Positions 1-8,958 of a DNA stretch of 64,000 nucleotides are shown here, piece by piece. This stretch comes from Vibrio panuliri. Lineage in GTDB: Bacteria; Pseudomonadota; Gammaproteobacteria; Enterobacterales; Vibrionaceae. The stretch spans positions 1,054,001 through 1,118,000 of the forward strand of contig NZ_AP019655.1 of the NCBI RefSeq assembly GCF_009938205.1, read 5' to 3'. The position numbers and the translations under genes were made by a program. The stretch's first letter is position 1; every line of letters starts with the position of its first letter. The notes under the pieces are model-generated. The model searched no databases, was not told the DNA's origin, and was given only the letters and a program-made list of their open reading frames with translations.

Positions 1-563
1 AAAATAAGTAACGGCGCACACAGGTAAACCAACTCAACCTTTATATTGTTGAAGCTAGCAAACATACTTTGCTGTAACGCGGCAAAGTCGTTCGGGTCCA
101 TCACCATGGTCAAAAACGACGAAATACTGCCAAATAGCTGACCTAAAATGACACCCAACAGCAATAGCACCATTAAGTTCGGCGTATTGCTCTTAAAATA
201 AAAACTAAACAGTAGCATCGAAAATGCCAACATCACGACAACCGAAAGAGAGAAATTCAGGTAGTCGTTCAAGACGTAACTACTTAGTCCACCAAATGCG
301 ACAACCACAATTGTCTGAGTGAACATATACAGCGCGTCAAATCCCATAATGCTTGGGGTGAGAATTCGGTTATTGGTGATGGTTTGGAATGCAAGCGCAG
401 ACTGCCCGATTGCCACACCAGCCAAAATCATCGCCATCACCTTAGGCACGCGGCGAGAAAGAAAGTACTGATAGTTATCTGCGTTCAAGCCTACGCCAAT
501 AAAGAGTGCGGCGAATACGCTCGCAACTACGCCTAGCAGCATTAATTTGGTTCTATCCTGCAT
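1..563 (-). CDS. Ferric-siderophore ABC permease, FecCD family (partial, runs off left edge)
   Basis: This is the second integral-membrane permease of an iron-siderophore importer. Reading the minus strand from the ATG at 563 gives an uninterrupted 187-codon hydrophobic protein starting MQDRTKLMLLGVVASVFAAL, with SRRVPKVMAMILAGVAIGQS as the FecCD family motif near residues 36-55. The 3' part lies outside the window. Its start overlaps the end of the upstream permease by 11 bases, so the two are translationally coupled and probably form the heterodimeric channel. The gene order binding protein, permease, permease matches the Vibrio VctPDGC and FatBCD systems; an ATPase gene would be expected just left of base 1. 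Confidence 0.85.
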   Translation of the reverse strand, partial: MQDRTKLMLLGVVASVFAALFIGVGLNADNYQYFLSRRVPKVMAMILAGVAIGQSALAFQTITNNRILTPSIMGFDALYMFTQTIVVVAFGGLSSYVLNDYLNFSLSVVVMLAFSMLLFSFYFKSNTPNLMVLLLLGVILGQLFGSISSFLTMVMDPNDFAALQQSMFASFNNIKVELVYLCAPLLI

Positions 564-1488
564 TCTTTTGCCCTCGCAGAATAAAGAACACAAACACACT
601 GCCACCTAAGATACTAATAATCATCGAAATAGGTATTTCATACGGGAAGATAATCACACGCCCAGCTAAATCGCAGCAAAGTACGATTAACGCACCAAGT
701 ACCGCGGTTAACGGAATATTCCGGCGTAAGTTATCTCCAAAAAATTGACTGACAAGGTTTGGAACGATAAGGCCAAGGAAAGGCAGTTGCCCAACAATCA
801 TTACAACACTAGCTGCCATAATAGACACGAGCATCACGCCAATTACGATCACTTGTTGATAGTTAAGCCCCAAGTTTGTCGCGAAGTCTTTGCCAAGCCC
901 AACCGCAGAAATACGAGTGGCATACAGATAGCTAAAAATGGCAATCGGAATGGCGATGTAGAGCAACTCATAGTCACCCTGTAATAAGTTGGCGAAATTA
1001 GCAACCGTCCAGCCAGAAAGGTTTTGTAGCGCGTCATACTTATAGGCAATAAACGTCGCTAACGAGTCGACCACATTGCCAAAAATAATGCCGATCAAAG
1101 GAACAAAGATGGCGTTTTTAAATTGAATACGATTGATAAACTGGACGAACAACAAGGTTCCCAATACGGATATTAAGAAAATCAGCCAAATTTGCTGCGC
1201 TCCGAAGAGAACTAAACTCAGAATATAACCGAGCATCGCGCATTCAATGGTGCCCGAAGTCGAAGGTGCGGCAAATCGGTTTTGACTGATCTGCTGCATA
1301 ATCAAACCGGCGATGCTTAAGCCTGCCCCCGCAAGAAGCACAGCAATCAGCCTCGGTATACGACTGGTAAACATTAAGTGCCAACTGTTCGCGTCACCTG
1401 CGATTAGCGCTGCTAGGCTTAAATCGCTTACACCAACAAATAGCGAGCCGATACTGAGTAAAATCAGTATTGGGAGTAACTTCTTCAA
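553..1488 (-). CDS. Ferric-siderophore ABC permease, FecCD family
   Basis: Inner-membrane permease of 311 residues with about nine hydrophobic segments, moving an Fe-siderophore complex from its periplasmic binding protein into the cytoplasm. The family motif SRIPRLIAVLLAGAGLSIAG lies near residues 42-61, and a GLIVPNLV stretch near residue 240 fits the cytoplasmic loop that contacts the ATPase. The start is probably the TTG at 1488, six bases after AGAGG; the nearby ATG at 1493 is out of frame and stops after two codons. It is separated from the binding-protein gene by a strong hairpin and overlaps the next permease gene. VctD/FatD-like by context; substrate not readable from sequence. Confidence 0.88.
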   Translation of the reverse strand: MKKLLPILILLSIGSLFVGVSDLSLAALIAGDANSWHLMFTSRIPRLIAVLLAGAGLSIAGLIMQQISQNRFAAPSTSGTIECAMLGYILSLVLFGAQQIWLIFLISVLGTLLFVQFINRIQFKNAIFVPLIGIIFGNVVDSLATFIAYKYDALQNLSGWTVANFANLLQGDYELLYIAIPIAIFSYLYATRISAVGLGKDFATNLGLNYQQVIVIGVMLVSIMAASVVMIVGQLPFLGLIVPNLVSQFFGDNLRRNIPLTAVLGALIVLCCDLAGRVIIFPYEIPISMIISILGGSVFVFFILRGQKNAG

Positions 1489-1505
1489 AACATGCCTCTA
1501 ACGTC

Positions 1506-1540
1506 AAAAAGCCCAAACAACGTTCGTTGCTTGGGCAAAA
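1506..1540 (-). terminator. Hairpin attenuator between binding protein and permease genes
   Basis: A 12-bp stem (1511-1522 against 1525-1536, one G-U pair in RNA) with a two-base loop, followed on the minus strand by a run of five U. It sits between the siderophore-binding protein gene and the permeases, so it likely lets only part of transcription continue, giving more binding protein than membrane complex. The opposite side has a run of seven A, so it could also stop plus-strand transcripts. Confidence 0.8.
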
Positions 1541-1556
1541 AAACCGAACTTATTCT

Positions 1557-2462
1557 TTATTGCGCCATTGATGACTTAACATCACTGATCATCTGTTCTG
1601 TTGCTTGAATTCCTGAAATGGCTAAGTACCAAGCACTAATATCTAAGTAAGCCATTTGATTGTTCTGATAAGCTTTAGTCGCTTTGACTAAATCATTTTC
1701 AAAATCTCGTTCTACAGTACTCTTACCTTTGTTCGTCAAACGGTCTTTATCAATAATCAGCAAGGTCTGTGGGTTTACTTCGCGGATAAACTCATACGAA
1801 ACTAAATCACCATGAGTCTTCGCTTTAATGTTTTTTGCCGTCTGTTGGAAACCGAAATCTTGATAGATTGATGAGAAACGAGAATCAGGGCCAAACGCAG
1901 TAATATTGCCACCCGAGCTCATCACCGTTAGAGCATCCACATTGTGGTTTTGGTTGTAATCGCGAATCGCTTTAAACTCGGTGTCCAGCTGGGCGATTTT
2001 ATGCTCAACCAACTCTTGTTTTTCGAACACTTGACCTAGATTGCGCCACTGCTGCTGCGTACTTTGCCAGTAGCCTTTTTTATCATCTGCGGCAAATACG
2101 ATGGTTGGGGCAATTTTCGACAACTCGCCATATTGTTTGGCCGCGCGTGAACCAACAATAATCAAGTCAGGCTTTTGCATGTAGATCGTTTCAAAGTCAG
2201 GCTCAGATAAGCTGCCTGCAGAAACAAACTTATAGTCTCGGTACTGAGCTAGGTAATCTGGAAACATGCTAACTGTCGATACAGCGACAGGTTCAACCCC
2301 CAAAGTAACGGCAGCGTCTAAGGCGCCTAAACCAATCACCACGACTCTTTCTGGGTTTGTTTCTACTTTTGTTGTTCCCTGCTGATGTTTGATTTCAATC
2401 ATTTCTGCCTGTACAGAAAATGCTGCTAACCCCGTCATCAATGCCAAAACCGATGCTTTCAT
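1557..2462 (-). CDS. Periplasmic ferric-siderophore binding protein
   Basis: Captures a ferric siderophore in the periplasm and hands it to the permeases downstream. About 301 residues. The start at the ATG at 2462 is preferred over the GTG at 2474: it follows GGAG by six bases and opens directly into a signal peptide (MKASVLALMTGLAAFSVQA, cleavage before E-M). The mature part has the Peripla_BP_2 pattern: ERVVVIGLGALDAAVTLGV near residues 38-56 and KPDLIIVGSR near 97-106. Resembles VctP/FatB-type catechol-siderophore binding proteins. A Fur-like box lies immediately upstream, so iron repression is expected. A lipobox is not apparent, so it is probably soluble. Confidence 0.88.
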   Translation of the reverse strand: MKASVLALMTGLAAFSVQAEMIEIKHQQGTTKVETNPERVVVIGLGALDAAVTLGVEPVAVSTVSMFPDYLAQYRDYKFVSAGSLSEPDFETIYMQKPDLIIVGSRAAKQYGELSKIAPTIVFAADDKKGYWQSTQQQWRNLGQVFEKQELVEHKIAQLDTEFKAIRDYNQNHNVDALTVMSSGGNITAFGPDSRFSSIYQDFGFQQTAKNIKAKTHGDLVSYEFIREVNPQTLLIIDKDRLTNKGKSTVERDFENDLVKATKAYQNNQMAYLDISAWYLAISGIQATEQMISDVKSSMAQ

Positions 2463-2481
2463 ACCTGACTCCACAATTACT

Positions 2482-2500
2482 AATGCAATGCATTATCATT
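2482..2500 (-). promoter_or_regulatory. Fur-like box upstream of siderophore importer
   Basis: On the minus strand these 19 bases read AATGATAATGCATTGCATT, matching 14 of 19 positions of the classical Fur consensus (an AATGATAAT half followed by a partial inverted half). It lies about 20 bases before the binding-protein start codon, over the expected promoter. The function fits the iron-uptake genes downstream. The site is a consensus match only. Confidence 0.65.
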
Positions 2501-2615
2501 TAGATTTAAATTGAAGTCATCTCGCATTTACGTTTTTTACATTCGTAAACAGAAATTGAGAATAGAGATAAGAAAGTGGCACAGAATGGTTGCGCGCTCG
2601 AGGACAAACTGAGCA

Positions 2616-2644
2616 TAAAAAAACACCGATGTGGGTCATCGGTG
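2616..2644 (-). terminator. Rho-independent terminator of the S4-domain gene
   Basis: Perfect 8-bp stem CACCGATG/CATCGGTG (2624-2631 and 2637-2644) with a five-base loop, followed on the minus strand by seven U. It lies 34 bases past the stop of the S4-domain gene. Confidence 0.88.
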
Positions 2645-2677
2645 CTTGGAACAGATCGTTAGGTTAACCCTGATGAA

Positions 2678-3163
2678 CTAAAAGAAGTCGATGCTACCAC
2701 GACCATTTTCATTCTTTTTCTTCGGTTGTTTGTCTGCCACTGAATCGGCGCCTTTAGCGGCTTTTTTGGATTTCGCCGACTTATTTGCTTTACTGGTCGA
2801 TTTGTTCTTTTTAGCGGCTGGCTTTTGCTGTGCCTTTTTCGCCGGTTTCGGCTCTGGTTGGCGTTCTACCACTTCAGACTCAGTCACTGGAGCATCACAG
2901 ACGACAACGTAATACTCTTGGTTGAACTCAAAAAAATCGCCATCGTACATTTTGCGTCTTTTGCGCGTTTCAAGCTCACCGTTAACCGCAACATAGCCTT
3001 CGGCAATTAGGTGTTTAGCTTCACCACCACCACCAACTAAGTTGGCAATCTTAAATACTTTATAGAGCTCGATTGGTTGTGAAGAGACATCAATACCGAT
3101 CGCTTCTATTTCTATCTCTTCACCTTGATCATCCCATTCTTGAGATTGGTTGTAGTCCGACAT
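2678..3163 (-). CDS. S4-domain RNA-binding protein with basic tail
   Basis: Small cytoplasmic RNA-binding protein of 161 residues. Residues about 28-95 form an S4 domain of the YbcJ type: FKIANLVGGGGEAKHLIAEG, then VAVNGELETRKRRKMYDGD. After residue 105 comes a low-complexity tail of about 55 residues rich in Lys, Ala and Ser (repeats like KKAQQKPAAKK and SAKSKKAAK), ending RGSIDFF. E. coli YbcJ is about 70 residues, so the acidic N-terminus and the basic tail are additions. The start follows a good ribosome site (AGGTGAG, about five bases). Single-gene unit with its own terminator. Target RNA unknown; ribosome or rRNA association is an inference from the domain. Confidence 0.85.
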   Translation of the reverse strand: MSDYNQSQEWDDQGEEIEIEAIGIDVSSQPIELYKVFKIANLVGGGGEAKHLIAEGYVAVNGELETRKRRKMYDGDFFEFNQEYYVVVCDAPVTESEVVERQPEPKPAKKAQQKPAAKKNKSTSKANKSAKSKKAAKGADSVADKQPKKKNENGRGSIDFF

Positions 3164-3450
3164 GATCTCACCTCAAATTGAAAACGTCGAGTCTGCCTTG
3201 GATTTGCGTTTCACTCAAGCAGTTTACGCTGAGAAAACCTTGAAGATAATAAAGTGATATATATTAATAATTAACAGACAAATAATTAATAAAATAACTT
3301 ATTTATTCATTTAGCAAATAGATGGCGTGTTTTAAACATAATTAGATAGCATATCTCGCTTAATTGATGTAAAACTAGACACTTATGTATTGTAAGTTAA
3401 TGCCTAATCGCAGATAGATCCTAACTAAAGCTATAGTATTGGTTTTTTAA

Positions 3451-5229
3451 ATGTCTAAATGTAGTACCAATCGCCACCCACAACGTCAGTACGATATAAA
3501 CGATATTCTGCCGGTGCCCTATCATGACAGTTCTGCTCTGAACGCAGCACAGCCGCTTTCCGGTCTTCAGCTCGATATACTGATGAATAGCCACTTTAAA
3601 TATCTATTTAGTGTACTTAAAGACGGTTTGTTCTACATGACGATGAACCGAGAGGTTTTCTTCTACAATCCCTCTTTCTATCAAAACTATGGCATTAATA
3701 CGGGCAAAATCGACTTAGCACGTTGGTTAGCTAAAGTGCATCCATGTGATCGTAAAAACATCACCGAGCGCATGGCTCAGCATCAATTCGTCGAAGATGA
3801 ACTTGTCAGTGTACAATATCGTGTCATGGATAACCTGGGAAACTACGTTTGGATCGAGGCCAAAGGTATCACCAAGCACATAGATGGCCGACGATTTATG
3901 ATTGGCTATCACCGCGACATCTCAACAACCAAGCAAATGGAAAGTCATTTGCACAAAGCGGCGTACCAAGATAATGCCTCGGGCTTATCCAATGCACAAA
4001 AGTTGGCGATTGATATTGAAGAAATCAGTGACAACAGTAAGCAGAATTACTCATTGATTTACGTCCATCTTGAAGATATTCGCAATTATCTTTCACTCTA
4101 TGGCACGCAAACCTTAAAAGATCTGATGGCACATTTGCTCGAGGCTCTGCAGGCGCTGCCTGATCATTTTATCGATATCTATCGAATCCGCTCAGATGAT
4201 TTTGTCATACTGGTTGAAGGCTCATACAGCGCGCAACATCTAGAGGTACTTGGGCGACGCATACTGCAAACTTATAAAGAATCAATTGTCGCCAGTGGGT
4301 CTCTCTGGGGTAATGATATTAGTGTCGGTATCTATCCCAACTTCTATCCAAACCAACCCAGTGAAGAGATCATCAAAGTTGCGTCTCGCACTTGTCAATT
4401 TGCGCGTTTGAAACAGCAAAGTAAGTTGGCGATCTACCATGAGAAAACGCAACAAAAAGTGAATCGTCATTTTTATATTGAACGAGAGCTCTCATGGGCG
4501 ATTAAGAATGACAAGCTATCGGTAAAGTTTCAGCCTATTGTTGATGCTCAAGCTCTACAAATTACCAGCTTTGAAACCTTGGTTCGCTGGAAAGATGAGC
4601 ACCTTGGTCAGATTTTTCCCGATGAATTTATCCCTATTGCAGAAAAGAAAGGCCTAATTGTCGATCTTGGCTATTTTGTATTCGATCAGGCTTGTCGCTT
4701 TGTTCAGCGATATGAAGAGCTACATAATCGCAAGATACGCATCAACATCAACGTATCTGTGTTGCAATTGCTGAATAGTCAGTTTCCTGAACAAGCAATA
4801 TCCATCGCAGATAAGTATCAAATAGCGCCACAGCAAATTATTCTAGAGTTAACTGAAACCGTGATTCTAGATGGTAATAAGAGTGCCGTTTCGCAACTTT
4901 ACCGTCTCAACGAACTGGGTTTTTGCCTCTCGTTAGATGACTTTGGTTCAGGCTACAGTTCGCTAAACAGTTTCTTTGATTTACCACTTAAGCAAATCAA
5001 AGTCGACAAAGCCATGGCGTGGCGTGCGTTAGAAAACCCTGCGACATTGGAATATCTCAAGTTTATTACCCAGTTGTGTCAATCGTACCATGTCGATGTC
5101 GTTATCGAGGGCGTTGAGTGCGCCAACATGCAGCACCGTTTCACTGAGATTGGCGTCAACTATTTGCAAGGCTACTGGTTCGGTAAACCTTTATCGATTG
5201 CCAGCGCATGCTTCACAACTCAGGTCTAG
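3451..5229 (+). CDS. PAS - degenerate GGDEF - EAL protein (likely c-di-GMP phosphodiesterase)
   Basis: Cytoplasmic signalling protein of 592 residues with no membrane segment. A PAS/PAC sensor occupies about residues 45-165 (YVWIEAKGITKHIDGRRFMI in the PAC part). A GGDEF-like region spans about 170-320, but the catalytic motif reads RSDDF near residue 246, so it should not make c-di-GMP. The EAL domain at about 335-590 keeps its key residues: Glu375 in an ETL version of EAL, NVSV, ELTET, DDFGSGYSS near 497 and VIEGVE. It is therefore probably an active phosphodiesterase. It stands alone and converges on yejF with one base between the stop codons. The ribosome site is weak. Confidence 0.88.
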   Translation: MSKCSTNRHPQRQYDINDILPVPYHDSSALNAAQPLSGLQLDILMNSHFKYLFSVLKDGLFYMTMNREVFFYNPSFYQNYGINTGKIDLARWLAKVHPCDRKNITERMAQHQFVEDELVSVQYRVMDNLGNYVWIEAKGITKHIDGRRFMIGYHRDISTTKQMESHLHKAAYQDNASGLSNAQKLAIDIEEISDNSKQNYSLIYVHLEDIRNYLSLYGTQTLKDLMAHLLEALQALPDHFIDIYRIRSDDFVILVEGSYSAQHLEVLGRRILQTYKESIVASGSLWGNDISVGIYPNFYPNQPSEEIIKVASRTCQFARLKQQSKLAIYHEKTQQKVNRHFYIERELSWAIKNDKLSVKFQPIVDAQALQITSFETLVRWKDEHLGQIFPDEFIPIAEKKGLIVDLGYFVFDQACRFVQRYEELHNRKIRININVSVLQLLNSQFPEQAISIADKYQIAPQQIILELTETVILDGNKSAVSQLYRLNELGFCLSLDDFGSGYSSLNSFFDLPLKQIKVDKAMAWRALENPATLEYLKFITQLCQSYHVDVVIEGVECANMQHRFTEIGVNYLQGYWFGKPLSIASACFTTQV

Positions 5230-5230
5230 C

Positions 5231-6817
5231 CTAAGATAACGCCACCAGCTCTTGAGTGTAAGACGCTTGCGGCTGGCTAAACAGCTGTTGAGTTTCTCCT
5301 TGCTCGACAATTTCGCCATTACGCATCACGATAGTGTAGTGACATAATGACTTCACCACATGAAGATCGTGACGAATAAACAAATAGGTTAAACCGTACT
5401 TAGCCTGCAGTGATTTAAGCAACTCAAGAATTTGTGCTTGTACCGTTCTATCCAGCGATGACGTTGGTTCATCAAGTAAGATAAATTCTGGTTTGAGCAC
5501 GAGCGCCCGCGCTATCGCAATGCGCTGCCGTTGACCGCCTGAGAACTCATTCGGATAACGAAAACGGGTTTGCGGATCTAAGTCCACTTCTTTCATCGCT
5601 TGAACAATAACGTCATCTATCGCTTGCTCACTCATATCTGTATGAACATGCAAACCCTCTCCAATCACTTGTGCAACCGACATTCGCGGGTTAAGTGCTG
5701 AGAATGGGTCCTGAAAAACCACCTGCATTTTACTGCGATACGGCAGCATTGCTTTGCGATCGAGGCCTTGCAACTCATTACCTTGATAACGAATAGAGCC
5801 GTCCGAGGTGACCAAACGCAAAATGGCCATCCCTGTCGTCGATTTGCCTGAACCACTCTCACCAACCAAACCAATAGAGTGCCCACGCTTTAGTTCAAAG
5901 CCCATATCAGTCACTGCTTTCACATGGGAAACCACCCGTTTGAATAAGCCACCAGTAATTGGGAACCACACTCTCAACTGCTCTACAGTGAGCAAGGATG
6001 GTGCGGTTGACTCTACTTCGACAGGTAAGCCTTTTGGATCAGAATCAATCAGTTGCTTAGTGTAAGGATGAGATGGCTGAGTGAATATTTGTTGGCACTC
6101 TCCGACTTCGAGCAGTTCCCCTTCGCACATTACCGCAACGCGGTCTGCAATGCGGCGAACAATACTCAGATCATGAGTGATGAACAGCATTGCCATGCCT
6201 AACTCTTGTTGCAGGGATTTCAACAAATCGAGTATTTGTGCTTGAACAGACACATCCAATGCTGTGGTTGGCTCATCCGCAATTAGCAGTTCCGGTTCAT
6301 TGATAAGCGCCATCGCAATCATCACTCTCTGCCTCTCACCACCAGATAACTCGTGAGGATACGCGTCTATCTTGGCTTCTGGTTGGCGAATGCCTACTTT
6401 GCCTAACCATTCAATAGCAAGCGCTTTAGCTTTGCCTTGGCGAATACCGCGATGGATGCCGACAATTTCAACCAACTGCTTGCCAATTCGATGAAGCGGG
6501 TTGAGAGAGACCATCGGCTCTTGGAAGATCATGCCGATACGAGCGCCACGAATACCGCGTAACTGGCGCTCTGAGCATGAGAGAATATCAATCCCATCAA
6601 ATTCGATTTTTCCGCCTAAGTAATGTGAAGAGCCTTTGGGTAAGAGCTTTAAGATAGAGTTCGCCGTAACTGACTTACCAGAGCCACTCTCACCGACAAG
6701 CGCCAGTGTCTCACCACGCTGGATTGACAGTGACACACCATAGGTCACTTGCTCTACTTGAGTTGCTCGACCAAACCCCACCGACAGCGAATCAATCGTT
6801 AAAATTTTCTCAGTCAT
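5231..6817 (-). CDS. yejF: Oligopeptide ABC transporter, fused double ATPase YejF
   Basis: Energises the YejABEF peptide importer (microcin C and oligopeptides in E. coli). 528 residues holding two nucleotide-binding domains in one chain: Walker A GESGSGKS at 42-49 and again near 320, with signatures LSGGERQR and FSGGQRQR and Walker B boxes LLIADEPTTALD and ILLDEPTSSLD. The second switch region reads FIRHDL where FISHDL is usual; the His is kept. It is the last gene of yejABEF, two bases after yejE, and ends tail to tail with the PAS-EAL gene without a visible terminator. Confidence 0.94.
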   Translation of the reverse strand: MTEKILTIDSLSVGFGRATQVEQVTYGVSLSIQRGETLALVGESGSGKSVTANSILKLLPKGSSHYLGGKIEFDGIDILSCSERQLRGIRGARIGMIFQEPMVSLNPLHRIGKQLVEIVGIHRGIRQGKAKALAIEWLGKVGIRQPEAKIDAYPHELSGGERQRVMIAMALINEPELLIADEPTTALDVSVQAQILDLLKSLQQELGMAMLFITHDLSIVRRIADRVAVMCEGELLEVGECQQIFTQPSHPYTKQLIDSDPKGLPVEVESTAPSLLTVEQLRVWFPITGGLFKRVVSHVKAVTDMGFELKRGHSIGLVGESGSGKSTTGMAILRLVTSDGSIRYQGNELQGLDRKAMLPYRSKMQVVFQDPFSALNPRMSVAQVIGEGLHVHTDMSEQAIDDVIVQAMKEVDLDPQTRFRYPNEFSGGQRQRIAIARALVLKPEFILLDEPTSSLDRTVQAQILELLKSLQAKYGLTYLFIRHDLHVVKSLCHYTIVMRNGEIVEQGETQQLFSQPQASYTQELVALS

Positions 6818-6819
6818 GA

Positions 6820-7860
6820 TTATCTTCCCTGTTGATGCGGATCGAATGCATCACGAACCGCTTCGCCAATAAACACGAGCAGAGTGAGCATCACAGACAA
6901 TACAGCAAAGGCAGAGATACCCAGCCAAGGTGCTTGCAAATTAGCTTTACCTTGAGCGAGCAGTTCCCCAAGAGACGGAGATCCGGCTGGTAAGCCAAAA
7001 CCAAGAAAATCCAACGACGTTAGAGTGGTCACGGATCCAGAGAGGATAAACGGCATCATAGTCAAAGAGGCAACCATCGCGTTAGGTAACATATGGCGTA
7101 GCATAATCCGGTTATCACTAACCCCCATCGCTTGCGCGGCACGCACATAATCAAAGTTACGGCACCGTAAAAACTCTGCTCGCACAATCCCCACTAAACT
7201 CATCCAACTAAACAGCACCATGATGCCGAGCAGCCACCAAAAGTTTGGCTCGACGAAGCTTGATAAAATAATCAGTAGGAAGAGTGTCGGCATACCCGAC
7301 CAGACTTCTATAAAGCGCTGCCCGAACAGGTCAAGCCATCCACCATAATAACCTTGAGTCGCGCCGACAATAACTCCGATAACGCTCGAAACAATTGTCA
7401 GCACAAAACCAAACAGCACCGAAATACGAAACCCATAGATGATACGCGCCATGACATCGCGCCCTTTATCATCGGTGCCCAACCAGTTCACCGCGTCGGG
7501 TGCGGATGGCACAGAGCTCACAACATTGTAATTGATGGTGTCGTAGCTAAAGCGAATCAGTGGCCATACAATACTGCCCTGCTCTTCAATCAGTTCTATC
7601 ACGTAAGGGTCGGTGTAATCGGCTTCTGTTTCAAACTCACCGCCAAACTCTGTCTCGGCATATTGATTAAAGATAGGTACATACCATTGCTGGTCATAGT
7701 GAACCAACAAAGGTTTATCATTGGCGATAAACTCAGCAAACAAACTGAGAATAAAAAGAATACTGAACACCCAAAGCGAGATTAGACCACGCTTATTTGC
7801 TCGAAAACGGTTCCAACGGGCTTGATTAAGTGGGTTACGCATCTTTGTTTTGTTAGCCAT
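6820..7860 (-). CDS. yejE: Oligopeptide ABC permease YejE
   Basis: Inner-membrane permease of 346 residues, partner of YejB. An N-terminal membrane anchor (about 28-48) is followed by a long periplasmic segment, then five or so membrane helices from about residue 145. The binding-protein-dependent transport motif EAA---G---- for the ATPase is visible as VRAAQAMGVSDNRIMLRHML near residues 238-257. WLGTDDKGRDVMARIIYG near 125-142 is typical of the DppC/OppC group. The start ATG overlaps the yejB stop by one base (TGATG), which indicates translational coupling. Confidence 0.94.
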   Translation of the reverse strand: MANKTKMRNPLNQARWNRFRANKRGLISLWVFSILFILSLFAEFIANDKPLLVHYDQQWYVPIFNQYAETEFGGEFETEADYTDPYVIELIEEQGSIVWPLIRFSYDTINYNVVSSVPSAPDAVNWLGTDDKGRDVMARIIYGFRISVLFGFVLTIVSSVIGVIVGATQGYYGGWLDLFGQRFIEVWSGMPTLFLLIILSSFVEPNFWWLLGIMVLFSWMSLVGIVRAEFLRCRNFDYVRAAQAMGVSDNRIMLRHMLPNAMVASLTMMPFILSGSVTTLTSLDFLGFGLPAGSPSLGELLAQGKANLQAPWLGISAFAVLSVMLTLLVFIGEAVRDAFDPHQQGR

Positions 7861-8948
7861 CAGCGCGCCTCAAAATCAATACGAGGGTCAACCCAAGTAT
7901 AGGTTAAATCAGAGATAATACTGAGAACAAGCCCAAGTAACGTCATAATATAGAGTGAACTAAACACTACGGGGTAGTCACGCTGAATGGTCGATTCAAA
8001 ACCAAGTAAACCAATCCCTTCTAACGAGAACATCACCTCAATTAACATTGATCCGGTAAAGAAAATACTGATAAACGCACTCGGGAAACCGGCAATAATT
8101 ATCAGCATCGCATTACGAAAGACATGACGGTACAAAATGCTGCGCTCATCTAAGCCTTTGGCTCTCGCTGTCACCACATATTGTTTATTGATTTCATCGA
8201 GAAAGGAGTTTTTGGTTAACATACTTAACGTCGCAAAACCGCCAATCACCATGGCAAAAATAGGCAAAGCTAAGTGCCAAAAGTAGTCCAAAATCTGTTG
8301 ATACCAAGTCATTTGATCAAAATTACTTGAAACCAACCCTCGCAAAGGAAACCAACTAAAGTAATTGCCACTGGCAAACAAAATAATCAGGATAATGGCA
8401 AATAAGAAACCGGGAATGGCATAGCCAACAATCACTAGCGCACTTGACCAAATATCAAATCGAGAGCCGTGATGAATCGCCTTCATAATGCCAAGAGGAA
8501 TGGAGATCAGATAAATAATGAGCGTACTCCATAGCCCTAGAGAAATAGAAACTGGCAAACGCTCAACGATCAAGTCAATCACATTCCCCCCTTTAAAAAG
8601 GCTCTCGCCAAAATTAAAGGTGACGTAGTTCTTAAGCATATCAAAGTAACGTTGATGTAATGGTTTATCAAAACCAAACTGCTTTTTAATCTCTTCAACC
8701 ACTTCGGGGTCAAGACCTCGTGACCCTTTATAGCCCGTCGCTGATGCTTGATCAGAAAGATCAAGGTCAACTTCGCTACCGCCACCAGCAAAACGTTCCA
8801 TAATCCCAGACGATTGCCCCTCTATTTGTGCAATAGCCTGTTCCACCGGACCACCCGGGGCAATTTGAATAATGAAGAAATTGATGGTGATAATTGCCCA
8901 CAAAGTGGGGATCACCAACAACAAGCGACGAAATATATAAGCAGCCAT
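7860..8948 (-). CDS. yejB: Oligopeptide ABC permease YejB
   Basis: Inner-membrane permease of 362 residues of the DppB/OppB class. It begins MAAYIFRRLLLVIPTLWAII, the usual first helix, followed by a periplasmic loop carrying FGFDKPLHQRYFDMLKNYV. The ATPase-contacting motif is VTARAKGLDERSILYRHVFR near residues 256-275. The gene lies ten bases after yejA and overlaps yejE by one base, in the order A-B-E-F known from E. coli. Together with YejE it forms the channel for peptides delivered by YejA. Confidence 0.94.
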   Translation of the reverse strand: MAAYIFRRLLLVIPTLWAIITINFFIIQIAPGGPVEQAIAQIEGQSSGIMERFAGGGSEVDLDLSDQASATGYKGSRGLDPEVVEEIKKQFGFDKPLHQRYFDMLKNYVTFNFGESLFKGGNVIDLIVERLPVSISLGLWSTLIIYLISIPLGIMKAIHHGSRFDIWSSALVIVGYAIPGFLFAIILIILFASGNYFSWFPLRGLVSSNFDQMTWYQQILDYFWHLALPIFAMVIGGFATLSMLTKNSFLDEINKQYVVTARAKGLDERSILYRHVFRNAMLIIIAGFPSAFISIFFTGSMLIEVMFSLEGIGLLGFESTIQRDYPVVFSSLYIMTLLGLVLSIISDLTYTWVDPRIDFEAR

Positions 8949-8958
8949 TTATCCCTCT

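Noticed and set aside
7354..7785. 143-codon plus-strand open frame
   Set aside because: Lies wholly inside yejE on the opposite strand, with no ribosome site and no family resemblance; yejE is secure.
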